From Pandoraea apista (GTDB lineage: Bacteria > Pseudomonadota > Gammaproteobacteria > Burkholderiales > Burkholderiaceae), in NCBI RefSeq assembly GCF_001465595.2, contig NZ_CP013481.2, positions 4,526,001-4,590,000 on the forward strand: a stretch of 64,000 nucleotides of DNA. The letters run 5' to 3'. The position numbers and the translations under genes were made by a program. Position 1 is the stretch's first letter; each line of letters opens with the position of its first letter. The notes under the pieces were generated by a model, which saw only the letters and a list, made by a program, of their open reading frames with translations, made no database searches and was not told the origin of the DNA. Positions 56,866-64,000 of this stretch are shown here, piece after piece.

Positions 56866-57837
56866 TTATGGCATAAGCACCGCGGGCTGGTCACGCCCCC
56901 GGCCGCCTGACGCTTCGACCGACGGACTACGCGTGAGTAACGTTCCCAAGCCTCGCAGCAGCCGCCAGGTGCGGTTTGCGGTGGCATCGCCGATCCCTGC
57001 GGCTTGCGCCGGCGGGTCTGCTCGCGCCGTCTTCGGCACTGGCGCGACGCCCGGAGGCGTTGTCGCGATCTCTTTGATTCCCGGGCGAATCGCCGGTCTC
57101 CCCGGCGGCACCGGGCGCCGCGGCGGCTCGACCGTCTTCGGCACATTCGTGGTGCGAAGACGCGAGTACCCGTCCATCACCTTGCGAACATAAGACTGCG
57201 TCTCGGGAAACGGGGGGATCTGACGCCCGTACCGCAGCACGGCGCCCTCCCCTGCGTTGTAGGCGGCCAGCACCAGCGGCAGGTCGCCGTCGAAGCGCGA
57301 GAACAGCCAGCGGATGTAGGACGCTCCGGCACGTACATTTTCAGCGGGGTCTTCGAGACGTCGAACGCCGAAGCGCTCCCCTGTACGCGGCAGCACCTGC
57401 ATCAACCCGATCGCGCCCCGCCCGGATACCGCCTGCGGATCGTATCCCGACTCAACGTCAATGATCGCGTGCAACAGTGCCGCGTCGACCGACGCCACTT
57501 CGGCGGCACGTTGCACCAGCGCGTCGAAGGGAAGTGCCTCCGGCGCCACTGCCGGGGCGGACACACGCGCCGCTCCGGGTTCGTCAGGCTTGCCGGGGAG
57601 GAGAGCGTCAGGGGGAACGCTGGCGTCTACGAGTGGCAGTTCCGGAATCGCTATGGCACGTGGTTCGGGCACCAGAAGCCGGGCATCGGTCACGCGCGGA
57701 TGAAGCGGCAGCAGTCCACGGTTGGCCGCCATTGCAGGCAACGAAAGACTCAGCGTGGCCACCGTCAGGAAGATCAGGCGTGATGACCGGCTGCGGGGCG
57801 TCCCTCCGCCAGAGGCCGGGTTTTGAAGAACGTTCAT
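56866..57837 (-). CDS. Secreted lytic transglycosylase, type III secretion-associated
   Basis: 323 residues with a signal peptide (RLIFLTVATLSLSLPAMA). The SLT domain is at about 103-215: LLHAIIDVESGYDPQAVSGR (catalytic Glu), GAIGLMQVLPRTGERFGVRR, NVRAGASYIRWLFSRFDGDL and VLAAYNAGEGAVLRYG. Pro-rich C-terminal tail of about 85 residues. It overlaps the start of sctU on the same strand by four bases, so it likely opens peptidoglycan for the injectisome, like IagB/IpgF, though the tail is longer than theirs. Confidence 0.85.
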   Translation of the reverse strand: MNVLQNPASGGGTPRSRSSRLIFLTVATLSLSLPAMAANRGLLPLHPRVTDARLLVPEPRAIAIPELPLVDASVPPDALLPGKPDEPGAARVSAPAVAPEALPFDALVQRAAEVASVDAALLHAIIDVESGYDPQAVSGRGAIGLMQVLPRTGERFGVRRLEDPAENVRAGASYIRWLFSRFDGDLPLVLAAYNAGEGAVLRYGRQIPPFPETQSYVRKVMDGYSRLRTTNVPKTVEPPRRPVPPGRPAIRPGIKEIATTPPGVAPVPKTARADPPAQAAGIGDATANRTWRLLRGLGTLLTRSPSVEASGGRGRDQPAVLMP

Positions 57838-59021
57838 GATCGCCTCCCCTCGTCGGCAAGTTTCGACGGGTCTCCGGTCCCGCGCTCGCCGGGGTTATCC
57901 ACCAACGCCGGATCGACGTTTCGCTCGTCCTGCTCATCCGGCTCATCCGGCTCCTCCTGCTCCTCCCGCTCCACCTGCACCTCGTATGGCAAATCGAGCG
58001 CGAGCCGCAGAATGGCAGCAACGGCATCGAACAAATCCGTGGGAACCGGGGCATCGATCTCGACATCGTTCATCAAGCGGCGCGCAACGGGTACATGCTC
58101 GACCACCGGCACCCCTTCGCGCTCGGCGAGCCGCACGATCGTGCGTGCGCGCGCGTTGCGGCCCTTCTCGATCACGAGCGGCACTGGCGTTTCGCCCGGT
58201 ACGTAGCGCAGGCAGACGGCAATGTGCGTCGGGTTTCGCACAACGGCCGTGGAGCGCTTCACATTGTTCGACAGGCTGCCGCTCTCGATCGTCTCGCGGT
58301 GGATATCGCGCCGCTTGTTCTTGATATCCCGATCGCCCTCGACCTCCTTCGACTCTCGCTTGATCTCGTCGTGCGACATGCGCAGTTGCTTGTGCAACTG
58401 GTACTTCTGATACGCGAGATCGAGCCCGCCAAACACCACGTAAGCAACGACCAGCACCGCCATCAGCCAGAACAGCAGCTTCGCGGTGAGCGCAATGCCG
58501 CAAGCGGGGCCGCATTGCGGCAGCGCCGCGAGCGAGGGCGTGTATTGCCGGATGAGGTAGAAGAACACCATGCCCAGCACGCCCACCTTGAGCAGCGACT
58601 TGCCGAACTCGAAGAGCGACTGCATCGAGAACAACTGCTTGGCCTTGGCGATCGGATCGACGCGCTCGTACTTGGGACGGATCGCCTCCGGCGCAACGAT
58701 CGCGCCCACCTGTATCACCATCGTCAGCCACGTCGTCACGATCAACAGCAGCGCGAGCCCGCCGCCGAAACGCGCCAGAACCAGTAGCGAAGGCCCCGCC
58801 ATGCCGCGCACGGCGTCGTCGACCGGATCGTTCAGTACGAGCAACATGCGCGACACGAGCGCCTCCATCGATTGGTACAGCACGGGGCCCTCGAACGTGA
58901 GCCATACGAGCACCACGCCGAGCTGTATGCACACGGCAAGGTCGGCGCTCTTCGCGACACGCCCTTTCGCGCGTTCGTCCTTGATCTTCTTGGGGGTCGG
59001 CGGCTGACTCTTCTCGCTCAC
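57834..59021 (-). CDS. sctU: SctU, type III export switch protein (SpaS/YscU/FlhB family)
   Basis: 395 residues from a GTG at 59021 (VSEKSQPPTPKKIKDERAKG). Four transmembrane helices (residues ~28-200), then the cytoplasmic domain with the self-cleavage motif Asn263-Pro264-Thr265-His266 in VVRNPTHIAVCLRY. Cleavage here switches export from needle parts to translocators. The C-terminus is ~40 residues longer than usual and very acidic (EREEQEEPDEPDEQDERN). Follows sctT. Confidence 0.95.
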   Translation of the reverse strand: MSEKSQPPTPKKIKDERAKGRVAKSADLAVCIQLGVVLVWLTFEGPVLYQSMEALVSRMLLVLNDPVDDAVRGMAGPSLLVLARFGGGLALLLIVTTWLTMVIQVGAIVAPEAIRPKYERVDPIAKAKQLFSMQSLFEFGKSLLKVGVLGMVFFYLIRQYTPSLAALPQCGPACGIALTAKLLFWLMAVLVVAYVVFGGLDLAYQKYQLHKQLRMSHDEIKRESKEVEGDRDIKNKRRDIHRETIESGSLSNNVKRSTAVVRNPTHIAVCLRYVPGETPVPLVIEKGRNARARTIVRLAEREGVPVVEHVPVARRLMNDVEIDAPVPTDLFDAVAAILRLALDLPYEVQVEREEQEEPDEPDEQDERNVDPALVDNPGERGTGDPSKLADEGRRS

Positions 59022-59028
59022 GGGTGCC

Positions 59029-59871
59029 TCACGGTGCGGGCAGCGCCAGCGCGGTCCAGGCGCGGAACATATCGGGCAGGCGATACCAGCCCGCGAGCGG
59101 TACCGCGACCGCAAACGGCAGGCTCGCCACCGTCACCAGCAGCGCCATGGCGCTTTTCACCGGCATGGCGAGAAAGAACACGTTGAGCTGCTGCGCCGCG
59201 CGATTGATGAACCCCATCGACATGTCGACGAGCACCATCACGACCATCGCCGGCAGGGCAACGGCCACGCACATGACCTGCATGGCCTGCCAGAGCGTGA
59301 GCAGCCAAGCCACACTGTCGTCGTGCCATTGCCACGGCTGGCCGACCGGCAACGCCACATAGGAGTCGTACAGGGCGGTGAGCATGGCATGCGCGGCCGG
59401 GGTCACGAAGAACAACACGCAGAGCAGCTGCGTGAGGGCGACACCGAAGACCGACGACTGTGCGCCCATCAACGGATTGAGCACGCTCGCCATGGATGCG
59501 CCGCGCATCGTGTCGATCACATACCCTGTCATGTCGACAGCCCAGAACGGCAGCGCAGCGGCAAAGCCCAGCAGCCCCCCGATGAATAGCTCTTGCAGAA
59601 TCAACATGCCCCACGCGCCCCAATGCGTCGGCATGTCGGGGCTCGCGTGCACCAGCGTCACGACCGGCAAGGCGAGCGCGAGCACCAGAGCGTTGCGCAG
59701 CATGCCGGCACCGAGCATGCCGACGGAGAGCACCGGCAGCAGCATCGCAACCCCTAACGGACGCAGCATGGCCACGCCCCACGCGATCAGCCAGCCATAG
59801 AGGTCGCCCCACAACGGCGAGAGCAAGGTGTCGACTGCGGGATCGATGCCCGGAACGAGGGAAGTCGCCAT
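59029..59871 (-). CDS. sctT: SctT, type III export apparatus protein (SpaR/YscT)
   Basis: 280 residues from the ATG at 59871 (MATSLVPGIDPAVD). Six or more transmembrane segments; FliR-like signatures LQELFIGGLLGFAAALPFWA, VDMTGYVIDTMRGASMASVL, and LVDMSMGFINRAAQQLNVFF. Forms the export gate with SctR and SctS. Seven bases separate its stop from the sctU start. Confidence 0.95.
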   Translation of the reverse strand: MATSLVPGIDPAVDTLLSPLWGDLYGWLIAWGVAMLRPLGVAMLLPVLSVGMLGAGMLRNALVLALALPVVTLVHASPDMPTHWGAWGMLILQELFIGGLLGFAAALPFWAVDMTGYVIDTMRGASMASVLNPLMGAQSSVFGVALTQLLCVLFFVTPAAHAMLTALYDSYVALPVGQPWQWHDDSVAWLLTLWQAMQVMCVAVALPAMVVMVLVDMSMGFINRAAQQLNVFFLAMPVKSAMALLVTVASLPFAVAVPLAGWYRLPDMFRAWTALALPAP

Positions 59872-59876
59872 GCCGC

Positions 59877-60143
59877 TCACCCCATCCGGCTGATCTGGTC
59901 GAACGCGTTGCCCGCGTAATGGAGCAACACATGGCCCATCCACGCGTAGGTGGCGGCCAGGGTGACCGACACGGCGATGAGCTTGATGAGGAACTGCACG
60001 GTCTGATCCTGCACCTGCGTGAGCGCCTGCACAAGCGAGACGAGCACGCCGACCACCGATGCCACCACCACGGTCGGCAGCGACAAGAGCAACGTGAGCC
60101 ACAACATTTCGCTCGTCAGATTGACAACGACGGCTTCACTCAT
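59877..60143 (-). CDS. sctS: SctS, type III export apparatus protein (SpaQ/YscS)
   Basis: 88 residues with two transmembrane helices: MLWLTLLLSLPTVVVASVVG and FLIKLIAVSVTLAATYAWMG, joined by LVQALTQVQDQTVQF, the FliQ signature. Four copies assemble in the export gate. Length exactly as expected. Five bases before sctT. Confidence 0.95.
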   Translation of the reverse strand: MSEAVVVNLTSEMLWLTLLLSLPTVVVASVVGVLVSLVQALTQVQDQTVQFLIKLIAVSVTLAATYAWMGHVLLHYAGNAFDQISRMG

Positions 60144-60161
60144 TGCGCGCTCCGTGGGCTG

Positions 60162-60812
60162 TCATGCGTACGAGAGCATCAACTGGCGCACCAGTTGCTC
60201 CCATCCGTTCATCATCACGAAGATCAGCAGCTTGAACGGCAGCGCAATGGTCATGGGCGAGACCATCATCATCCCCATCGCAAGAAGAATGTTCGAAATC
60301 ACCAGATCGATCACGACGAACGGCAGATACAGCAGCAGGCCGATCTTGAACGCCTCGGCCAGTTGACTCAGCGCGAAGGCCGGCATCAGAACGAGCAGGG
60401 AATCCGGCGCCAGCCGGTCGCGATGCGCCTCGGGCCAGGTTTCGCTCGCGATGTTCGCGAAGAAGTCGCGTTGTCTTGCGTCGGTATGACGCGTGAGAAA
60501 CGCGCGGTACGGCGACAGGATGCTGGCGTCGACATCGGCCACGAAATGCTTGGACGACAGCGACACGGGACGCGTCTCGAGATTCGCCTCGATGTCGAAT
60601 GCCACCGGGGCCATGATGAAGCAGGTGAGCACGAGCGATAACCCGTAAATTGCGATGTTGGGCGGGATCTGCTGCGTTCCCAGGGCATTGCGCAGCAGGG
60701 CGAACACGACGGCCAACTTCAGAAATGCAGTTCCCAGCACCACCAGCAACGGCATGATCGAGAGCAGCGACAGCAGCACGATGAGCTGCACCGGGTGGTC
60801 GAGCAAGGACAT
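60162..60812 (-). CDS. sctR: SctR, type III export apparatus protein (SpaP/YscR)
   Basis: 216 residues from the ATG at 60812 (MSLLDHPVQLIVLLSLLSIM). FliP signatures LGTAFLKLAVVFALLRNALG, TQQIPPNIAIYGLSLVL, and FKIGLLLYLPFVVIDLVISN then ILLAMGMMMVSP. Five copies make the core of the export gate. A gap of 215 bp separates it from sctQ and shows no gene. Confidence 0.95.
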   Translation of the reverse strand: MSLLDHPVQLIVLLSLLSIMPLLVVLGTAFLKLAVVFALLRNALGTQQIPPNIAIYGLSLVLTCFIMAPVAFDIEANLETRPVSLSSKHFVADVDASILSPYRAFLTRHTDARQRDFFANIASETWPEAHRDRLAPDSLLVLMPAFALSQLAEAFKIGLLLYLPFVVIDLVISNILLAMGMMMVSPMTIALPFKLLIFVMMNGWEQLVRQLMLSYA

Positions 60813-61027
60813 GCAAACTCCAATGTGCGTTGTTGACGGCCGAATGAGCGTGCGGGCAGGCGACCACACCGCATGGCAAAGCGGAACGAAGCAGGACGCA
60901 TCGGCGGGAAGAGGTCACTGCGGATCACCACGGGGCTCCGACGGCGCACGACGGGCCACCGTGCGAACGAACGGCGATGCGCCTCGCGAATAGACCACCG
61001 CGCGTTGCGGTGAGCGCACGAGCGATG

Positions 61028-62185
61028 TTAGGTCGTGGCCGGAGGCTGGCCCATCGGGTCACGACCCGAAATATCGTTGGGCGGCGCGTCGCCAGCCGTT
61101 CCGTTGCAGGGGGGCGGCGCATCGCTTTCTGCGTCGATTTGCACCGCAAGCCGCCCGTCCCCGAAACGCAGCAAACGCCCGCCGGCCGACGCTGAGCGGT
61201 CGCATCGCAGCGTGATTCGTACGGCATGCAATGCGTGCGCCGCCGATCGATGGGACATTGCGGGCACCCCCGCGCGCCACGCCATCAGTAACGGAATGGG
61301 AAATAGCCTTTCGGCCACGACGGCATACCAGCGGACAGCGCCCATCTCCCCCCCCTGACGATCCGCGTCGCCGAACTGCACGACGTGGCGATCGGACGGA
61401 CGCCCATCGCACATGGCGACTGCGAATTCGCCATCGACCAGCCAGTACTCGCCTCGCTCGATATCGGCCGCCACATCGAGCAGAACGGCGTCGCCCGCGT
61501 GCAGATCGTGGCCTTGCGTTGCGGGCAACGTGACCCATCCCGCTACCAGCGCGCACCGGCGCTCAGGCCAGCCCGCCGGGTCCAGCGGCGTATCGCCCGG
61601 CGTGGCGCGACGACAGCGTTCGCGCAGCCATGCGCTCGCCCCGTCGAGATACATCAACGCCAGTTGACGCCCGGCTCGCTGCAATACCATGCCGACGCGC
61701 CACGCCGTCTCGACGCGCGCTCGCAACAGAACTGTCGCGCTTGGCCACGAGGTCGCGTCGCCGGTGCCGGGCCACGCCTCCCGAAACGCATGCTCCGACG
61801 CACCGTCCCCCGGCATTTCCCCATCCGCCTCCTCACCCGCGCCCTGCGTTGCCAATGTGAGCGACGCCGCGTTGGCGTGCCAGGCCGGCGGCAGGTCGTC
61901 CCACGACGGCACAGGCAAGTCCGCCGCAAGCCAGTCGCACCACTGCTGTGCGTCGCACCAGAAGCGCGTCTGGCCGATCACGCCCTCGTCGACGCGTGCC
62001 GTCACGATCAGGCCATCGCCCCCTGCGCGAAGCCAGCCGACGCGCACTTGCGTATCGCCTTCGACGAAGTTCAGACTCCCCTCGCCCGTCAGCAAGTCGT
62101 CCAACGGACCCGGTGCAGTTGTCGGGGGGGATGTCGAGACAGATTCCGGCGCGGCTATTGGCTCGCGTTCCAACTCATGGCGCAT
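61028..62185 (-). CDS. sctQ: SctQ, cytoplasmic ring protein (SpaO/YscQ), divergent
   Basis: 385 residues; position between the sctP-like gene and sctR is that of spaO. Sequence conservation is weak: an N-terminal domain (NFVEGDTQVRVGWLRAGGDG), a central SpoA-like segment (RCALVAGWVTLPATQGHDLH, AGDAVLLDVAADIERGEYWL), and a C-terminal strand-rich stretch (ALHAVRITLRCDRSASAGGR, LLRFGDGRLAVQID) that may be a reduced second SpoA domain. SctQ forms the sorting platform under the injectisome. The call rests on gene order as much as on sequence. Confidence 0.75.
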   Translation of the reverse strand: MRHELEREPIAAPESVSTSPPTTAPGPLDDLLTGEGSLNFVEGDTQVRVGWLRAGGDGLIVTARVDEGVIGQTRFWCDAQQWCDWLAADLPVPSWDDLPPAWHANAASLTLATQGAGEEADGEMPGDGASEHAFREAWPGTGDATSWPSATVLLRARVETAWRVGMVLQRAGRQLALMYLDGASAWLRERCRRATPGDTPLDPAGWPERRCALVAGWVTLPATQGHDLHAGDAVLLDVAADIERGEYWLVDGEFAVAMCDGRPSDRHVVQFGDADRQGGEMGAVRWYAVVAERLFPIPLLMAWRAGVPAMSHRSAAHALHAVRITLRCDRSASAGGRLLRFGDGRLAVQIDAESDAPPPCNGTAGDAPPNDISGRDPMGQPPATT

Positions 62186-62621
62186 AGCGCGCCTCGACTT
62201 CGACGGTGACAGCGAGCTTGAGACGCGATGTCAATCCACGAGAGAGCAGACCCCGATGCGCCAGCAAGCGCCGGTACATCGTGAGACGCACGCACAGCAG
62301 GGTCACCGTCACGCCCTGCCGCCCCCGACGCGCCTCGACGACCAACGAATCGAGCGCGCCCCCGTGCACGATGACCCGCAACGAACTGCCGCCATCCCAG
62401 TTCGCGTCCTGGCGGGCATGCCAGACACGCAGCCAACGCAGCACATCGGCGGGCCCCGTCACACGGGCCGCAGTTTCGGGTACCAGCGAAAATGCCGGCT
62501 CGCCGCCGTCTTCAAACCGCCTGCCCTGACGGGGCGACGTGTCACGCTGATGCGATGCCGACTTATCCGAAAGGCCGATGAAAGCGTCGGCCGACAGGGC
62601 ACTTCGGTGAATGGTGGTCAT
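62175..62621 (-). CDS. Probable SctP-like needle-length/switch protein (SpaN position)
   Basis: 148 residues, between sctO and sctQ, where InvJ/SpaN lies in Inv/Mxi-Spa systems. The C-terminal half is strand-rich (SSLRVIVHGGALDSLVVEAR, QGVTVTLLCVRLTMYRRLLA), as in the SctP switch domain; the N-terminal ~45 residues look unstructured. It is only half the length of Salmonella InvJ. It overlaps sctQ by 11 bases. Name withheld because similarity is weak. Confidence 0.6.
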   Translation of the reverse strand: MTTIHRSALSADAFIGLSDKSASHQRDTSPRQGRRFEDGGEPAFSLVPETAARVTGPADVLRWLRVWHARQDANWDGGSSLRVIVHGGALDSLVVEARRGRQGVTVTLLCVRLTMYRRLLAHRGLLSRGLTSRLKLAVTVEVEARYAP

Positions 62622-62731
62622 CGTGAAGTCCTCGTGATGCGAAGGTTATGACCGCATGTCGTTTGACGTACGGGTCCAGCTTCTCGACGTTGCGCCCCGA
62701 AGGCACTTCACCCCCCGGTCTCGTCGCCGAT

Positions 62732-63142
62732 TCATCTGCGGTAAAGCGCCAGCAACGCCTTGAGCTTCTCCTGCTTGCGGGCATTGGCTTGCAGACGTTC
62801 GCGCTGCTGTTGCAACGCGGCGTCGGCCTGTTTCACCTGTTCGAGCGCCGCGCCGTGGCGGGTTTTCGCTTCGCCCAGCGCCGCGCGCGCCGCTTCCACC
62901 GAGCGCGTCGCACCGTCCACCTCGCGTTGCGCGTAGACGCCACCGCGCGACAGGGCAGTCCGCCACGCTTGGCGCCGCGTTTCGCATGCTTCCTCACTCT
63001 CGGCGACGGCCTGCGCGGCATCACGCGCCGCAGCGGTCATGCGAACCAGCGACGCGCGCAGACCGGCTTCGCGGCGTTTTGCGAGCGCGGCCAGTGCGGC
63101 AACGGCTTCGTGAGCCTTCAGGTCACCAGATGATCGAGCCAT
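62732..63142 (-). CDS. sctO: SctO, type III stalk protein (SpaM/YscO)
   Basis: 136 residues, almost wholly alpha-helical coiled coil ([60 protein letters not shown]). It overlaps the end of sctN by 25 bases, the usual sctN-sctO arrangement. SctO is the central stalk that couples the ATPase to the export gate. Sequence conservation in the family is low; call rests on helix pattern and position. Confidence 0.8.
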   Translation of the reverse strand: MARSSGDLKAHEAVAALAALAKRREAGLRASLVRMTAAARDAAQAVAESEEACETRRQAWRTALSRGGVYAQREVDGATRSVEAARAALGEAKTRHGAALEQVKQADAALQQQRERLQANARKQEKLKALLALYRR

Positions 63143-64000
63143 GCACGGGTATCGTCGAAGGGCGCCACGTCATGCTGCGATTGACAGAGGAATGCGCGAA
63201 TATCCGGGACGCGCGTGAGCGCGTCGTCCGTCTCCGGGTCGTTGCCCACCTGATACTCACCCACGCGAACCAGCAATTCGACTTCCGCCGCCAGCGCCAT
63301 GGCACGCCTCACGCGCGCGGCCGCCTCGACATGCCTCGGATCGGCCACCTGCGACATCACCCGCGAGAGGCTCTTCGCAATGTCGATGGCCGGATAGTGA
63401 TTCTCTTGCGCGAGGCGACGCGACAGCACAATGTGACCGTCGACAATCGAACGCACCTCGTCGGCGAGCGGCTCGTCGAGGTTGTCGCCCTCGACAAGCA
63501 CGGTGTAGAACGCCGTAATACTGCCGTGCGCCGCGGTACCGGCGCGCTCCAGCAAGCGTGGCAGACGCGCATAGAAACTCGGCGGCAACCCGCTCGTCGC
63601 GCCAAGCGGCTCGCCCGCGGCCATGCCGATATCGCGCACCGCTCGCCCGAATCGCGTCAGGGAATCCATCAGCAGCAGCACGTCCTTGCCCTCATCGCGA
63701 AACGCCTCGGCAATCGCCGTCGCGGTGTAGGCCGCCTTCATGCGCTCAAGGGCGGGGCGATCCGACGTGGCCACCACACACACCGTGCGTGCGCGCGCCT
63801 CCGGCGTGAGTGCCAACTCGAGAAACTCGCGCACTTCCCTGCCGCGCTCACCGATCAGCGCAAGCACAATGACATCGGCCCCGGCGCCCTGACACATCAT
63901 TGAGAGCAACGTACTCTTGCCGCCACCCGCCGCCGCAAAAATGCCGACCCGCTGGCCACGGCCGCAAGTGAGCATGCCGTCGATGGCACGAATGCCGATG
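63118..64000 (-). CDS. sctN: SctN, type III secretion ATPase (5' end outside window)
   Basis: Frame open to the window end; about 294 C-terminal residues seen. [20 protein letters not shown] then [15 protein letters not shown] is the Walker A region; [40 protein letters not shown] (Walker B), [20 protein letters not shown] and [20 protein letters not shown] follow. F1-beta-like hexamer that unfolds substrates and strips chaperones. GDNLDEP is specific to type III ATPases. An ATG at 63975 is internal. Confidence 0.95.
   Translation of the reverse strand, partial: IGIRAIDGMLTCGRGQRVGIFAAAGGGKSTLLSMMCQGAGADVIVLALIGERGREVREFLELALTPEARARTVCVVATSDRPALERMKAAYTATAIAEAFRDEGKDVLLLMDSLTRFGRAVRDIGMAAGEPLGATSGLPPSFYARLPRLLERAGTAAHGSITAFYTVLVEGDNLDEPLADEVRSIVDGHIVLSRRLAQENHYPAIDIAKSLSRVMSQVADPRHVEAAARVRRAMALAAEVELLVRVGEYQVGNDPETDDALTRVPDIRAFLCQSQHDVAPFDDTRAWLDHLVT

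Overview
The window reads as a chromosome segment of a high-GC betaproteobacterium of the Burkholderiaceae. The mix of genes (bsa/SPI-1-like type III secretion cluster, tonB-exbB-exbD, DUF2878/chalcone-isomerase-like pair, secDF-yajC-tgt-queA-recG order) fits Pandoraea or a close Burkholderia relative; the genus is my inference.

Layout. 1-2.9 kb is a worn chromosomal edge: the end of a porin gene, a broken LysR gene, a DUF2878/chalcone-isomerase-like pair, and a chemotaxis receptor gene destroyed by IS3 debris. 2.9-22.9 kb is foreign DNA stacked at the 3' end of a tRNA-Ser(GGA) gene. Three partial copies of the tRNA 3' region (2902-2960, 10476-10524 and the intact gene at 22866-22956) bound two related elements in tandem. 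Each carries the same module: an HUH rolling-circle replication endonuclease, a small DUF4224 protein and a tyrosine integrase. Element 1 (2.9-10.5 kb) is decayed: rep and int are frameshifted and its cargo is full of IS3 remnants, a broken endolysin, a broken XRE regulator and a few intact orphan genes. Element 2 (10.5-22.9 kb) has an intact module and carries a cluster that looks like phage defence: an unknown protein with a beta-solenoid-like tail, an Mrr-type endonuclease, an OLD-type ATPase-TOPRIM protein, a class II Fic protein and a large HNH protein. Before its rep gene lie a strongly structured RNA region resembling C4 antisense RNA of phages and a stem-loop that looks like a rolling-circle origin. 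The same short motif, at nearly the same distance from a GAA-capped hairpin, precedes rep in element 1.

22.9-57.8 kb is ordinary core chromosome: acetate activation and uptake (acs, DUF4212 subunit, large symporter), an EamA exporter, UPF0114, class I fumarase, iron and heme handling (bfr, bfd, tonB-exbB-exbD, hemP, with Fur-box-like sites before bfd and hemP), glutamate racemase, pirin, OsmC, a GlcG-like protein, YdcF, dps, a ThiE-like protein, katA-oxyR, recG, queA-tgt-yajC-secD-secF, a cytochrome b / cytochrome c' pair, purB and a glutathione transferase. bfr, bfd, dps, katA, oxyR and OsmC together give a clear iron and peroxide theme.

57.8-64 kb, all on the minus strand, is the export-apparatus half of a type III secretion system of the Inv/Mxi-Spa class: sctN (cut by the window end), sctO, a likely sctP, sctQ, sctR, sctS, sctT, sctU, then a secreted lytic transglycosylase. 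Predicted short ORFs and non-coding structures are given with lower confidence.
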